A DNA stretch of 64,000 nucleotides from Ruminococcus flavefaciens. GTDB lineage: Bacteria; Bacillota; Clostridia; Oscillospirales; Ruminococcaceae. The position numbers and the translations under genes were made by a program. The stretch's first letter is position 1. The number at the start of each line of letters is the position of its first letter. The notes beneath the pieces were generated by a model that saw only the letters and a list, made by a program, of their open reading frames with translations, did not search any database and was not told where the DNA came from. Shown in pieces: positions 34,079-42,891 of this stretch. The stretch covers positions 1 through 64,000 of the forward strand of contig NZ_FRCT01000016.1 of NCBI RefSeq assembly GCF_900143025.1, read 5' to 3'.

Positions 34079-36784
34079 TTACTTCTTTTTAAGCTTTGCC
34101 ATTTTGTAGATGAAAAGCTCAAGGGAGATAAGTCCTATAACTGCTGCTCCGCAGATAAGGGCTGTTCTGCCTATTCCGCCTGACTTTTCGTCTTTATCTT
34201 TCTTTGTATCCTTGTCGTCTGACTTAGCTTTCTTTGTAGTGGTGGTGTCTGATTTTTCCTTTTTGGTAGTTGTTTCCTTTTCATCATCGTCATCACTTGG
34301 CTTCTTTCCGTTGCTGTGGTGACTTATTTCTATTCCGTCGTCACTTGCTTCCTGAGCAGTAAAGGCTGTGAGCCATGCAAGAGATGCGTTCCAGTTGATA
34401 GTACACTCGTTTACAGACCATGCCTCGATATTGTCAAGATAGCACTTCTGAGGCGGTATCTCGCCTTTCTTCCAGCCTGAGCCCTGTACCCACGGGTCCT
34501 GCATACCTGAGTTTGGTCCACCGCACATAACACCGTTTGGAGCCTTCGGGAATGTCTCGTCTATCTGCTTTGCCCAGAAACGATGATGCGGATATTCTAT
34601 GGCGTGTGTACCGTAACCGGTAACGTAGGAATAGTCCATAGCGTTTCTGCCGAGGAGATAGTCCATACCGCCTATAGCGCCGTCAAGGTACTGAGCCTCA
34701 TTTGTAAGGAGATAAGCGTAAGCCATTACTATGGCATTATCTGCAACAAACGAATTTGAGCCCCATATATAGCCCTTATCGCTGTCATTATAGCTGAGAG
34801 TGCTCGAACCGTAGGGCAGTCCGTAGCCCTGATTTTCCTCTAACTTGATATATTCGTCTGCGGCAGCTATGATAGCTTCCTGTAATATCTCTGCATCGCC
34901 CTTATCGAATTTCTCGGGATTGAGCGCAGCACTTAATGTTGCAAGTGCGCCTGTGTTGCCCCAGTCAAAGCTGCCCACTGTATCTACGCTCTCACCGCCG
35001 CCAAGCGACTTTGGAACATCAAGGAAGAACTTATTTTCAGTTGCTTCGTCATAATAGTCCTCATTGCCTGTTGTAATGAAAAGCTCAAGAGCTGCCCAGC
35101 AGAATTCGTCCTCAACATCGTCATCGCCGTAAGCTCCGCCGCCTACAGACTCGTCAAGAGGGGCGTACATATCAGGGTGCTTCTTTGCTGCCTCAAAGGC
35201 GTTTTCAGCAGCTTCAAGACACTCGTCTGCAAAGTCCTTGTCGATATCCTTCCAGAGTCTTGCAGCCTGTGCCGCACAAGCAGCAAGATTGAGTGTTGCT
35301 GCTGTCGTGGGAGGCTTTACGATACGCTTCATGTCATCATCGGCAGGAGCGATGCCCAGTGCTGTCCACTTTTCATCGTGAGCCTTGTGGTACGCCATGC
35401 CCTTGTATTCGCCCTTATCCACGATCATTTTCAGCATCCATTCCATTTCCCAGCGAGCCTCGTCAAGAAGGTCGGGAGTGCCGTTATTATTTTCGGGAAT
35501 GAGCATGGTTCCGTCAGCATAGGCTTTCTCAAAGCCGTATTTAAGAGCAGTCTCGTACTGATTCTGCATGAGCCAGAGCGAGAAGCCGCCGTTAACAACG
35601 TATTTGCCGTGGTCGCCTGCGTCATACCAGCCGCCTGTAACATCTATGGAACCGCTGCTGCCGCTGTAGCCCCATGTCTGCTCTATCTCAGCCGTATCCT
35701 TCGGGTGACCTGCTGCACGGGCAAGCTCCGAGGTATCGCCTGAGGAGATGAAATCACTCTCTATCTCTATACCGCTTCTGTTCTGATAGAAGTAGTTCAG
35801 CGAGTCGTATAACAGTGAGGAATAATCCTCAGAGCCGTCTATCTTGAATTCATGGCTTTTATTGCCGTCCTCGTCCTCAAGATAATATGTACCTGGCTTG
35901 GTGAAGTCTGAGAAATCTATGATATGCACCTCGTCATCGGAGTCCTTATCAAGACCGAAAGGAGTGCTCTTGCCTTCGTATACAGTCTTTCCGTTCTCGT
36001 CCTTCAGCTCGAAGCTGACTGCCTTTGAGGAGTCACTGAGCAGAGTTGCTTTCTTGACTCTGTCCTTGAAATATCCCACCTGATTTGTGAGTATCCCAGC
36101 TCTTTCGTATTCTTCCTTTTCAGGATAGTCGTTCTCGTCGCTTGTAAGGTCTATAAGCGACATATTATCGAACTTTATCTTTGTTCCCACAGGGAAACAG
36201 TCGCCGTTGGTGTACTGACCGTCGCCGCCTAAATGGAACGCCCATTCTGCAACGTCAAGTGACTTATCGGCAGTAAAGGTAACTTCCACCTTTTTTGTCT
36301 CGTTTTTGCCTATCTGGATACAGTCCCATGTGGAATTGAAGTCGGGACCGTTGTCAGCCATCATGTTGTGCCATATCTCAACATCGCCGTCAAGGTTGCC
36401 TATCTTGGTATAGTATTTTCCGCTCTCGGAGGGGGTTATCTCGTAGGATACCTTATATTTATGCCCCGATACTATTTTAAGTCCTCTGTGTCTGAACTGG
36501 CAGTCCCAGCGGTCCTCGCCTCCTCTTGAAGCTCCGCCCGGATTTACTATCTCTACTGTATAAACTCCCTTGCTTATCTCAAATTTCATCTCTCCCGGAG
36601 CTGACTCCACTATATGCCACGGAAGACCTACACCGTCCTCAAAATCTGTCTGTCCAAGCTGCTGTCCTGCATTTGCTGTAATGGGCATGAGCTCTGTCCC
36701 TGCCTGAAGGAAAGAACTGCCTGCTATAACAGCTGCTGCCATTGCCCAGAGTGCCCTCTGAGCAAGTCCTTTTCTTTTTTTCAT
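34079..36784 (-). CDS. secreted, membrane-anchored GH9 cellulase with CBM4
   Basis: A 901-residue GH9 enzyme, expected to cleave beta-1,4-glucan. Order: signal peptide (about 1-39, ends ITANA), CBM4/9-type carbohydrate-binding domain (about 45-215), Ig-like CelD_N domain (about 230-315, ILTNQVGYF), GH9 catalytic domain (about 325-815). The catalytic part shows GGWYDAGDHGKYVVNGG with the base aspartates, PHHRFWAKQ and WSVNECTINWNASLAW with the acid glutamate. After a D/K/T-rich linker comes one membrane helix (about 872-890) and a lysine tail. There is no dockerin and no LPXTG, so the enzyme is probably held in the cell membrane. GGAGG lies 7 bp before the ATG. Confidence 0.93.
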   Translation of the reverse strand: MKKRKGLAQRALWAMAAAVIAGSSFLQAGTELMPITANAGQQLGQTDFEDGVGLPWHIVESAPGEMKFEISKGVYTVEIVNPGGASRGGEDRWDCQFRHRGLKIVSGHKYKVSYEITPSESGKYYTKIGNLDGDVEIWHNMMADNGPDFNSTWDCIQIGKNETKKVEVTFTADKSLDVAEWAFHLGGDGQYTNGDCFPVGTKIKFDNMSLIDLTSDENDYPEKEEYERAGILTNQVGYFKDRVKKATLLSDSSKAVSFELKDENGKTVYEGKSTPFGLDKDSDDEVHIIDFSDFTKPGTYYLEDEDGNKSHEFKIDGSEDYSSLLYDSLNYFYQNRSGIEIESDFISSGDTSELARAAGHPKDTAEIEQTWGYSGSSGSIDVTGGWYDAGDHGKYVVNGGFSLWLMQNQYETALKYGFEKAYADGTMLIPENNNGTPDLLDEARWEMEWMLKMIVDKGEYKGMAYHKAHDEKWTALGIAPADDDMKRIVKPPTTAATLNLAACAAQAARLWKDIDKDFADECLEAAENAFEAAKKHPDMYAPLDESVGGGAYGDDDVEDEFCWAALELFITTGNEDYYDEATENKFFLDVPKSLGGGESVDTVGSFDWGNTGALATLSAALNPEKFDKGDAEILQEAIIAAADEYIKLEENQGYGLPYGSSTLSYNDSDKGYIWGSNSFVADNAIVMAYAYLLTNEAQYLDGAIGGMDYLLGRNAMDYSYVTGYGTHAIEYPHHRFWAKQIDETFPKAPNGVMCGGPNSGMQDPWVQGSGWKKGEIPPQKCYLDNIEAWSVNECTINWNASLAWLTAFTAQEASDDGIEISHHSNGKKPSDDDDEKETTTKKEKSDTTTTKKAKSDDKDTKKDKDEKSGGIGRTALICGAAVIGLISLELFIYKMAKLKKK

Positions 36785-36994
36785 TCATAAACCTCCGTTC
36801 ATGTTTTCAGTTTTCCAATACTACTTTAATACTTTTTGTACCCGATGTAAAGCCATGAAACGGAAAATTTACAAATTCGACTTTTAAAACAGTACTTTTG
36901 CCCATAAAAAATCGTATTGCCGATGAGATTTCGTTGAATTAGACCATTTGTGATTATTACGTCAAAAAATAGCAAAAAATGAACACCTGTACCC

Positions 36995-37023
36995 TTGATT
37001 TCTTGATTATGATGTGTTATAAT
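36995..37023 (+). promoter_or_regulatory. promoter of the guanylate-kinase-like gene
   Basis: TTGATT (36995-37000), 17 bp, TATAAT (37018-37023), 54 bp before the ATG at 37078. The rest of the 293-bp gap (36785-36994) is AT-rich; I see no clear promoter for the GH9 gene apart from a weak TTTACA about 75 bp upstream of its ATG. Confidence 0.75.
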
Positions 37024-37077
37024 TTAATATCGTGGAGAAATCTGCAAAAAACATGATTTTATTTTCGGAGCTTGTAA

Positions 37078-37668
37078 ATGAACCACATTTTTTATATCAT
37101 GGGTAAAAGCTCATCGGGAAAGGATACGTTTTTCAGACGCATCGTTTCCGAATTGGGTCTTACCCCGATAGTCCTGTACACTACCCGTCCTATCAGAGAC
37201 AACGAAAAGGACGGAAGAGAATACCATTTTGTTGACAGAGATACCTTCGATGATATGATGAAAAAAGGCATGGTCATCGAAGAACGTACTTATGATACCG
37301 TCTACGGTGAATGGACATACTTCACCGCAGCTGATAGCATCTCCCTTGACAACGGCAGCTGTATAGGCATCGGCACTCTTGAATCATACCTGAAAATCAA
37401 AGAGCATTTTTGCGGTGATATCGTTATCCCTCTTTATATAGAGGTAAGGGACGATGTAAGGCTTATACGCGCTATCGAGCGTGAACGCACTCAGTCTGTC
37501 CCAAAGTATACCGAGCTCTGCCGCCGCTTTATTGCCGACAGTGAGGACTTTTCCGAAGAAAAGCTTGCTCAGGCAGGTATAACCGTAAGGTTCGACAACA
37601 GCGGCGAGGAGGAAAAATGCTTTTCGGAAATAAAAAGATATATAAGCGAAAAAGACATTTTGAAGTAA
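37078..37668 (+). CDS. guanylate-kinase-like P-loop protein
   Basis: A 196-residue protein with the P-loop MGKSSSGKDT at residues 8-17 and YTTRPIRDNEKDGREYHFVD, the GMP-binding region of guanylate kinases. The later arginine-containing lid segment differs from standard Gmk, so it may phosphorylate another nucleotide or be regulatory. It precedes the CapD-like gene by 37 bp and could share its transcript. Confidence 0.8.
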   Translation: MNHIFYIMGKSSSGKDTFFRRIVSELGLTPIVLYTTRPIRDNEKDGREYHFVDRDTFDDMMKKGMVIEERTYDTVYGEWTYFTAADSISLDNGSCIGIGTLESYLKIKEHFCGDIVIPLYIEVRDDVRLIRAIERERTQSVPKYTELCRRFIADSEDFSEEKLAQAGITVRFDNSGEEEKCFSEIKRYISEKDILK

Positions 37669-37705
37669 TTTTCCGCATAAGAAGCGGAGTTTTGGGAGGT
37701 TTATT

Positions 37706-39235
37706 GTGGAATCGGAAGTAAAATTCAGCGACAGCGCAAAACGTACTCTGATAATCGGCGGCGGCGTTGCCTGTAAAATGCTCCTGCGGGAGATATTCAA
37801 TGCTCAGAAGTCACCTTATACAGAGGATAAGGTCTCAGCACATTTCAACCCACTTTGCATTGTCGACAACGATCCTGCAAAAATGGGGACTGACGTTCTC
37901 GGCGTAAAGATCGTGGGAAGAACAGAGGATATACCGAGATTGGTCAAGGAATACGATATCGAACAGCTTATCCTTGCTATACCCTCAATCACAGCTGAGG
38001 AGCGCAAGGGTATCATAGATATATGCAACGATACAAAGCTTCCTCTGAAAATAGTTCCGTTTATCGGAAATCTTATCCTTGATGATTCAGCTACCCTTCT
38101 CGGACAGGTACGCGATATCAAGGTCGAGGAGCTCCTCGGACGTGATCCTATCAAGTTCGACAACAAGGACATAAAGGCTTTCATCAACAACAAGATATGC
38201 ATGGTAACAGGCGGCGGCGGAAGCATCGGTTCCGAGCTTGTCCGTCAGATAGCAAAGTATCACCCCAAGCAGGTCATCATCGTTGATATATACGAAAATA
38301 ACGCATATGAGATACAGCAGGAGCTTTTAATGGAATACGGCGGCGAGTTCAATCTCGTTACCCTTATCGCTTCTGTACGTGATTATTACCGTATCAACCA
38401 GATATTTGAAAGATATAAGCCTCAGATAGTTTTCCATGCTGCGGCGCACAAGCACGTCCCTCTCATGGAAGTATCACCTATGGAGGCTATAAAGAACAAC
38501 GTTGTAGGTACATTCAATGTTGCCACACTTGCTCAGTTCCATAACGCAGAAAAATTTGTTATGATATCTACAGATAAGGCTGTAAATCCTACAAACGCTA
38601 TGGGCGCTTCAAAGAGATGCTGCGAAATGATCGTGCAGTACCTCTCACAGCAGCATGAAGGCAAGACAGAATTCGTTACCACACGTTTCGGCAATGTACT
38701 CGGCTCAAACGGCTCTGTTATCCCGCTTTTCAAGAAGCAGATAGAGCAGGGCAAACCTGTAACAGTTACACATGAGGATATTATCCGCTACTTTATGACT
38801 ATACCTGAGGCTGTAAGCCTTGTTATGGAGGCTGCTGCCATTGCTCACGGCGGCGAGATCTTCGTACTTGATATGGGTCAGCCCGTAAAGATAGTTACTT
38901 TAGCGGAAAATCTCATAAGAATGTACGGAAAAGTGCCTTATAAAGATGTACCTATTGTTTTCACAGGTCTCAGACCAGGTGAAAAGATAAAAGAAGAGCT
39001 TCTTATGAATGAGGAGGGACTCCAGAAGACCTCGAACAAGCTCATATTCATAGGCAAGCAGATAGATATCGACGAGGAATGTTTCGCAAAGAGCCTTAAA
39101 AAGCTCCGCGACGCTGCCCTTAAAAACGACGAGGCTATCGCTATAGCTGCTCTTCATAAAATGGTGCCTACATTCATTACTCCCGAGGAATTCAATACCA
39201 AGGAGCTTCTGAATCTGGAAGGCTGTACAGAATAA
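37706..39235 (+). CDS. FlaA1/CapD-type nucleotide-sugar 4,6-dehydratase lacking membrane helices
   Basis: A 509-residue protein. Residues about 14-135 form a nucleotide-binding fold (TLIIGGGVACKMLLREI, QLILAIPS); residues about 160-450 an extended SDR domain (VTGGGGSIGSELVRQI, FHAAAHKHVPLME, STDKAVNPTNAMGASKR). The catalytic tyrosine is Met in MGASKR, normal for this subfamily. Such enzymes make UDP-4-keto-6-deoxy sugars for surface glycans. Relatives like WbpM/PglF have four N-terminal membrane helices; these are absent, so it should be cytosolic. The start is GTG with GGGAGGT 5 bp upstream. Confidence 0.88.
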   Translation: MESEVKFSDSAKRTLIIGGGVACKMLLREIFNAQKSPYTEDKVSAHFNPLCIVDNDPAKMGTDVLGVKIVGRTEDIPRLVKEYDIEQLILAIPSITAEERKGIIDICNDTKLPLKIVPFIGNLILDDSATLLGQVRDIKVEELLGRDPIKFDNKDIKAFINNKICMVTGGGGSIGSELVRQIAKYHPKQVIIVDIYENNAYEIQQELLMEYGGEFNLVTLIASVRDYYRINQIFERYKPQIVFHAAAHKHVPLMEVSPMEAIKNNVVGTFNVATLAQFHNAEKFVMISTDKAVNPTNAMGASKRCCEMIVQYLSQQHEGKTEFVTTRFGNVLGSNGSVIPLFKKQIEQGKPVTVTHEDIIRYFMTIPEAVSLVMEAAAIAHGGEIFVLDMGQPVKIVTLAENLIRMYGKVPYKDVPIVFTGLRPGEKIKEELLMNEEGLQKTSNKLIFIGKQIDIDEECFAKSLKKLRDAALKNDEAIAIAALHKMVPTFITPEEFNTKELLNLEGCTE

Positions 39236-39297
39236 AGCTTATCGTAACAACGCAGCTAAAGCAGCTGCGGTGTGTTTTATATCAAGGAGGAATAATC

Positions 39298-39663
39298 ATG
39301 GAATTCATCAGTGCAAACGACATAAGAGAGCTTTCAAATCCGGGTGTAGTTTCCCGTCAGCTCCTCAATCCCGAAAATTCCGCAAGTACCCGTGTTACTA
39401 TTACTGAGGTACACCTTGAAGTGGGTGCAAGTCAGCCAAGACATACCCACGATGCTTCGGAGCAGATATGGTACGCAACAAAAGGCAGCGGCAAGCTCCT
39501 TCTCGAAAATGATACCACAAAGCCATTCAAGGCAGGAGATGTGGTGCGCTTCGCAGATAAGGACGTTCATGGTCTGCTCAACGACGGCGATGAGGAGTTC
39601 GTTTACGTGTCCGTAACTGCTCCACCTATCAATTTCGGCTACGCTTATAAGGATAAGAAATAA
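39298..39663 (+). CDS. small cupin protein
   Basis: A 121-residue single-domain cupin. HTHDASEQIWYATKGSG is cupin motif 1 with two histidines and a glutamate as likely metal ligands, and FADKDVHGLLNDGDEEF is motif 2 with its histidine. The substrate is unknown. AAGGAGG lies before the ATG. A hairpin-forming CGCAGCT/AGCTGCG (39251-39269) lies between it and the dehydratase gene. Confidence 0.85.
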   Translation: MEFISANDIRELSNPGVVSRQLLNPENSASTRVTITEVHLEVGASQPRHTHDASEQIWYATKGSGKLLLENDTTKPFKAGDVVRFADKDVHGLLNDGDEEFVYVSVTAPPINFGYAYKDKK

Positions 39664-39849
39664 TACGGTAAGCTTGTATCTGCAAGCGGATAATATCCCT
39701 ACAAACATATACTCGAATATCGCGGCACATTCAGGACGCTTTACCAAACATTTTTACAACTTAACAACCTGCGCACACTGTTTGTGCCAATACAAACTAT
39801 GGGCTAACAGCTTTGATAAAATCTTATTACTTATTAGCATCTTCTTTGC

Positions 39850-39878
39850 TTGACAGTGCAAAAGCAGTGTGCTATAAT
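39850..39878 (+). promoter_or_regulatory. consensus promoter of the B12-uptake operon
   Basis: TTGACA (39850-39855), 17 bp, TATAAT (39873-39878), a perfect match just before the riboswitch. In the gap before it, 39664-39849, I see only a weak hairpin at about 39670-39685 and no gene. Confidence 0.92.
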
Positions 39879-39884
39879 ATGTGC

Positions 39885-39990
39885 ATAAGTTAATATTTTG
39901 CAGTTCGGAACTGAGGGAAGCACGGTGAAATCCCGTCGCAGCAGTCACTGCCGTACAGTCGGATCGCTCGCCGAAATTTGCAGGTATTTA
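39885..39990 (+). ncRNA. cobalamin-riboswitch-like aptamer
   Basis: The leader contains the conserved core of cobalamin riboswitches: AGGGAAGCACGGTGAAATCC (39914-39933) followed by GCAGCAGTCACTGCCGTA, then a small stem TCGG/CCGA (39959-39974). The block starts right after a perfect promoter, and an intrinsic terminator follows at 40056-40084, giving a full transcriptional off-switch layout. The genes it would control look like B12 import. Outer pairing P1 and the exact class (adenosyl- or aquo/methylcobalamin) are not resolved by eye. Confidence 0.82.
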
Positions 39991-40055
39991 TCGTTTTTGG
40001 ACAATGAAAAACGTATGCCTACCCACTTCGCTGTTACGCGAAGCTTCTCAGTTGC

Positions 40056-40084
40056 GCTTTTCTGCCCTGCGGAAAAGCTTTTTT
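40056..40084 (+). terminator. riboswitch expression-platform terminator
   Basis: A 7-bp stem GCTTTTC/GAAAAGC (40056-40062, 40072-40078) with a T run, 34 bp before the ATG of the first gene. A second stem CTTCGC/GCGAAG (about 40026-40043) lies between it and the aptamer and could help form the alternative fold. Confidence 0.85.
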
Positions 40085-40118
40085 GTTGCCCTAATTATTT
40101 TTAAAGGAGTCGGTCAAT

Positions 40119-41051
40119 ATGAAAAAATCAATCGCTATGGCAGCAGCTCTGCTTATCTCATGTTCAGCTATCTGCATGACAGCAGGTGCAGAGGACGAAA
40201 CAAAGGTCTATGTTACTATCTCTGATAATAACAGCAAGATCGTTATTGCTGAGGAGCCTATCGTTGTTACAGATACAGATAATGACGGCAAGCTCACTAT
40301 CAATGATGCACTCTATCTCGCTCACGAAAAGTTCTATGAGGGCGGTGCAGCAGCAGGCTATAAGTCCTCCGTTGGTCAGTGGGGACTGGGTCTTGACAAG
40401 CTCTGGGGCGTTGAAAACGGCGGCAGCTACGGCTATTATGTAAACCATAATATGGCTATGGGCTTATCTGATATCGTTGCTAATGACTCATTTATAGATG
40501 CTTATGTATTCCCTGATCCTAAGGATCTCAATTACCACTACAGCTATTTCACAATAAGAAATCACGCTGATAGCGATCCAGGATATGAGACCGAAATGAA
40601 CCTCATGTATGTGGATTTCGATGAGAACTGGCAGCCTGTAACAAAGCCTGTTGCAGGTGCAAAAATAACCATAAACGACAAGGAGACCGATATCGTTACC
40701 GATGAGAACGGCAGCTTCAAGGTTACTCTTACAGAACCAGGAAAGAACGTTGTAAGTGCTGTTACAGATTCAGTAAAGATAGCTCCGCCTGTATTTACTG
40801 TGAATATCAACGGTAATGCTGTAACTACTACTACTTCTACCACTACAGAAACTACTACTACAACTACAGAAACAACAACAACTACTACAGCAAAAACTAC
40901 AAAAGCTACCACAAAGTCCACAGCAAAGGCTACTACTGCAAATAAGTCAAGCTCTCCAAAGACCGGAGACAAGGGTGCAGGTATAACTTTCTTCGCACTC
41001 GGTGCAGCTGCCGCAGTTGCTATTGCTTTCAGACGCAAAGATGAGGAATAA
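40119..41051 (+). CDS. cell-wall-anchored DUF4430-like protein, putative B12 capture
   Basis: A 310-residue surface protein. It has a signal peptide (1-24, ending TAGA), a domain (about 28-150) with the features of DUF4430/transcobalamin C-terminal-like domains (INDALYLA, GYGYYVNHN-type YGYYVNH, a long D-x-F-I-D-A-Y strand), an Ig-like domain (about 165-235, VAGAKITINDKETDIVTDEN), a threonine-rich stalk (about 236-275), then SPKTG, a hydrophobic helix and RRKDEE: a sortase anchoring signal of the (L/N/S)PXTG kind. It is the first gene behind the riboswitch. B12 binding is inferred from the domain type and context. Confidence 0.82.
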   Translation: MKKSIAMAAALLISCSAICMTAGAEDETKVYVTISDNNSKIVIAEEPIVVTDTDNDGKLTINDALYLAHEKFYEGGAAAGYKSSVGQWGLGLDKLWGVENGGSYGYYVNHNMAMGLSDIVANDSFIDAYVFPDPKDLNYHYSYFTIRNHADSDPGYETEMNLMYVDFDENWQPVTKPVAGAKITINDKETDIVTDENGSFKVTLTEPGKNVVSAVTDSVKIAPPVFTVNINGNAVTTTTSTTTETTTTTTETTTTTTAKTTKATTKSTAKATTANKSSSPKTGDKGAGITFFALGAAAAVAIAFRRKDEE

Positions 41052-42891
41052 GATACTTTCGGGTATCCTGTGCTCTGTCATCACATTGATGCTTTCACTC
41101 AGTATTATCCCTTTAAGGGCTGAGTGCAGTGAATATACCGCCGATGATATCCAATCTGTCATCGGCGGTATCGTTGATTATAAGCTCAGACAGGCAGGCT
41201 GCGGCAGCGTACAGGAATGGCTCGGCAGCGAATGTGCGGAAGGTGCAGGCAGGACCTCGGACTGGTACGTTATCGCCCTCAGTCAGGACGGATATACCGA
41301 CCTTTCCGCCTATGAAAGCTCTCTGCGCAGCTACCTCGACAATAATACTGTTGCTTCAGCTACCTCCCGTGAAAAATACGCACTTGCTCTGTGTGCCGCA
41401 GGAAGCTCCGACTGCTATATCTCCGATATCCTTGACAGCTCTATTGGCGAGCAGGGCATGATGAGCTGGATATACGGTCTTCATGTACTCAATAACGGCT
41501 ATACCTGCCATAATTTCACTAAAGACTCTGTTGTGGACACTATCCTTTCCATGCAGTACGATGACGGCGGCTGGGCTCTTTTCGGAAGATACGGCGATAT
41601 CGACGTTACAGCCATGACCGTGCAGGCTCTTGCTCCGAACTGCGGCAGAAGCGATGTTGCGGATGCTGTTGACAGAGCTCTTGACTTTATGTCACGCCGT
41701 CAGGAGGATAACGGCGGCTATCAGAGCTTCGGCACTCCCAATCCCGAAAGTGCCGCTCAAGTGCTTACTGCGCTGTCGGCTTTAGGCATAGACTGCCGAT
41801 ACGATGACAGGTTCATCAAGAACGGCAATAACGTCATCGACGGTATCACCGCCTATCAGCTCAGTGACGGAAGTTTCTGTCACGCTATGGGAGGAGACTC
41901 CAACGAAACTGCGACCGTCCAGTCAATGTACTCACTTATCGCCTTCAAGCGTATGGAGGAAGGACGCTCTCCCCTGCTTATCCTTGATAATTGCAGCCTG
42001 CACAGGCAAGATGCTCACGAAAATGATAACAGTGTTGAGCATAACGATGATAACGTAAATAACAATGCAGAAAATCATACTAATGCTCAGACTACGGCTG
42101 CAAATAAGGGTACGGACGCAAAAGCCACCGTTTCCACAGCAAAAATATCGGTTACGACTGTCAGCAGCAAAACTACAATTTCTTCAAAGACTGCTGTTAT
42201 TACTTCAACTGTTATAAGCTCAGCTTCTGATGCAAAGATATCTGCAACTACTATTGTTCAGCAGTCAAACAAGCACAAAAACTATAAGCCCGCTGTCATA
42301 CTGATTATTATTGGTTCAGCCGCTGTTATCGCACTTATAATGCTTATCATCGGCAAACGCAATTACAAGAACTTCATATTCCTTGCAATTGTTGCAGGCG
42401 CGGCAGTTATCATCGTTCTTGTCACAGATATTTCCTCACCCGAGGAATACTACAGCGGCAAGAAAAAGCACAAGGAAAATGCCATAGGAACTGTTACCAT
42501 AGAGATAAGATGCGATACTATCGCAGGCAAGTCAAACTCAGAGTATATCCCCGAGGACGGTGTTATACTTGCGCCTACTGCCTTTGATATAGAAGCAGGT
42601 GACACAGTTTTCGATATCCTTACAGAGGCTGCTCAGACCTACGGCATACAGGTAGAAAATACAGGCAGCTCAGGCGGCTCCCACGGTATGATATACATTG
42701 CGGGAATAAACTACATCTACGAATTCGATTTCGGCGACCTTTCAGGCTGGGTCTACCACGTAAACGGTATCACGCCCTCAAGGAACTGCGGAGAATACGT
42801 GCTCAGCGACGGCGATAAAATAGAATGGCTCTACACCTGCGAGCTTGGTCACGATCTTGATGAGGTATACGAAAATGAGGAAGTTTTCTGA
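41041..42891 (+). CDS. membrane-anchored transcobalamin-like protein
   Basis: A 616-residue protein with, in order: signal peptide (1-29); an alpha/alpha-barrel-like domain (about 70-310) of prenyltransferase/terpenoid-cyclase repeats (YDDGGWALFG, EDNGGYQSFGTPNPESAAQ); an S/T/N-rich linker; a hairpin of two membrane helices (about 417-437 and 445-464); and an extracellular DUF4430 domain (about 483-600) with FDIEAGDTVFDIL, GWVYHVNG and GDKIEWLY. Animal transcobalamin and intrinsic factor have the same helical-barrel then DUF4430 order and bind B12 between the two. I start at the ATG 41041, overlapping the previous stop, because a signal peptide begins there. Confidence 0.83.
   Translation: MRNKILSGILCSVITLMLSLSIIPLRAECSEYTADDIQSVIGGIVDYKLRQAGCGSVQEWLGSECAEGAGRTSDWYVIALSQDGYTDLSAYESSLRSYLDNNTVASATSREKYALALCAAGSSDCYISDILDSSIGEQGMMSWIYGLHVLNNGYTCHNFTKDSVVDTILSMQYDDGGWALFGRYGDIDVTAMTVQALAPNCGRSDVADAVDRALDFMSRRQEDNGGYQSFGTPNPESAAQVLTALSALGIDCRYDDRFIKNGNNVIDGITAYQLSDGSFCHAMGGDSNETATVQSMYSLIAFKRMEEGRSPLLILDNCSLHRQDAHENDNSVEHNDDNVNNNAENHTNAQTTAANKGTDAKATVSTAKISVTTVSSKTTISSKTAVITSTVISSASDAKISATTIVQQSNKHKNYKPAVILIIIGSAAVIALIMLIIGKRNYKNFIFLAIVAGAAVIIVLVTDISSPEEYYSGKKKHKENAIGTVTIEIRCDTIAGKSNSEYIPEDGVILAPTAFDIEAGDTVFDILTEAAQTYGIQVENTGSSGGSHGMIYIAGINYIYEFDFGDLSGWVYHVNGITPSRNCGEYVLSDGDKIEWLYTCELGHDLDEVYENEEVF

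Noticed and set aside
34079-34330. Dockerin at the GH9 C-terminus
   Set aside because: The end is a charged linker, a membrane helix and lysines; no duplicated calcium-binding segment.
35177-35743. 188-codon plus-strand frame
   Set aside because: Antisense to the GH9 catalytic domain; shadow frame.
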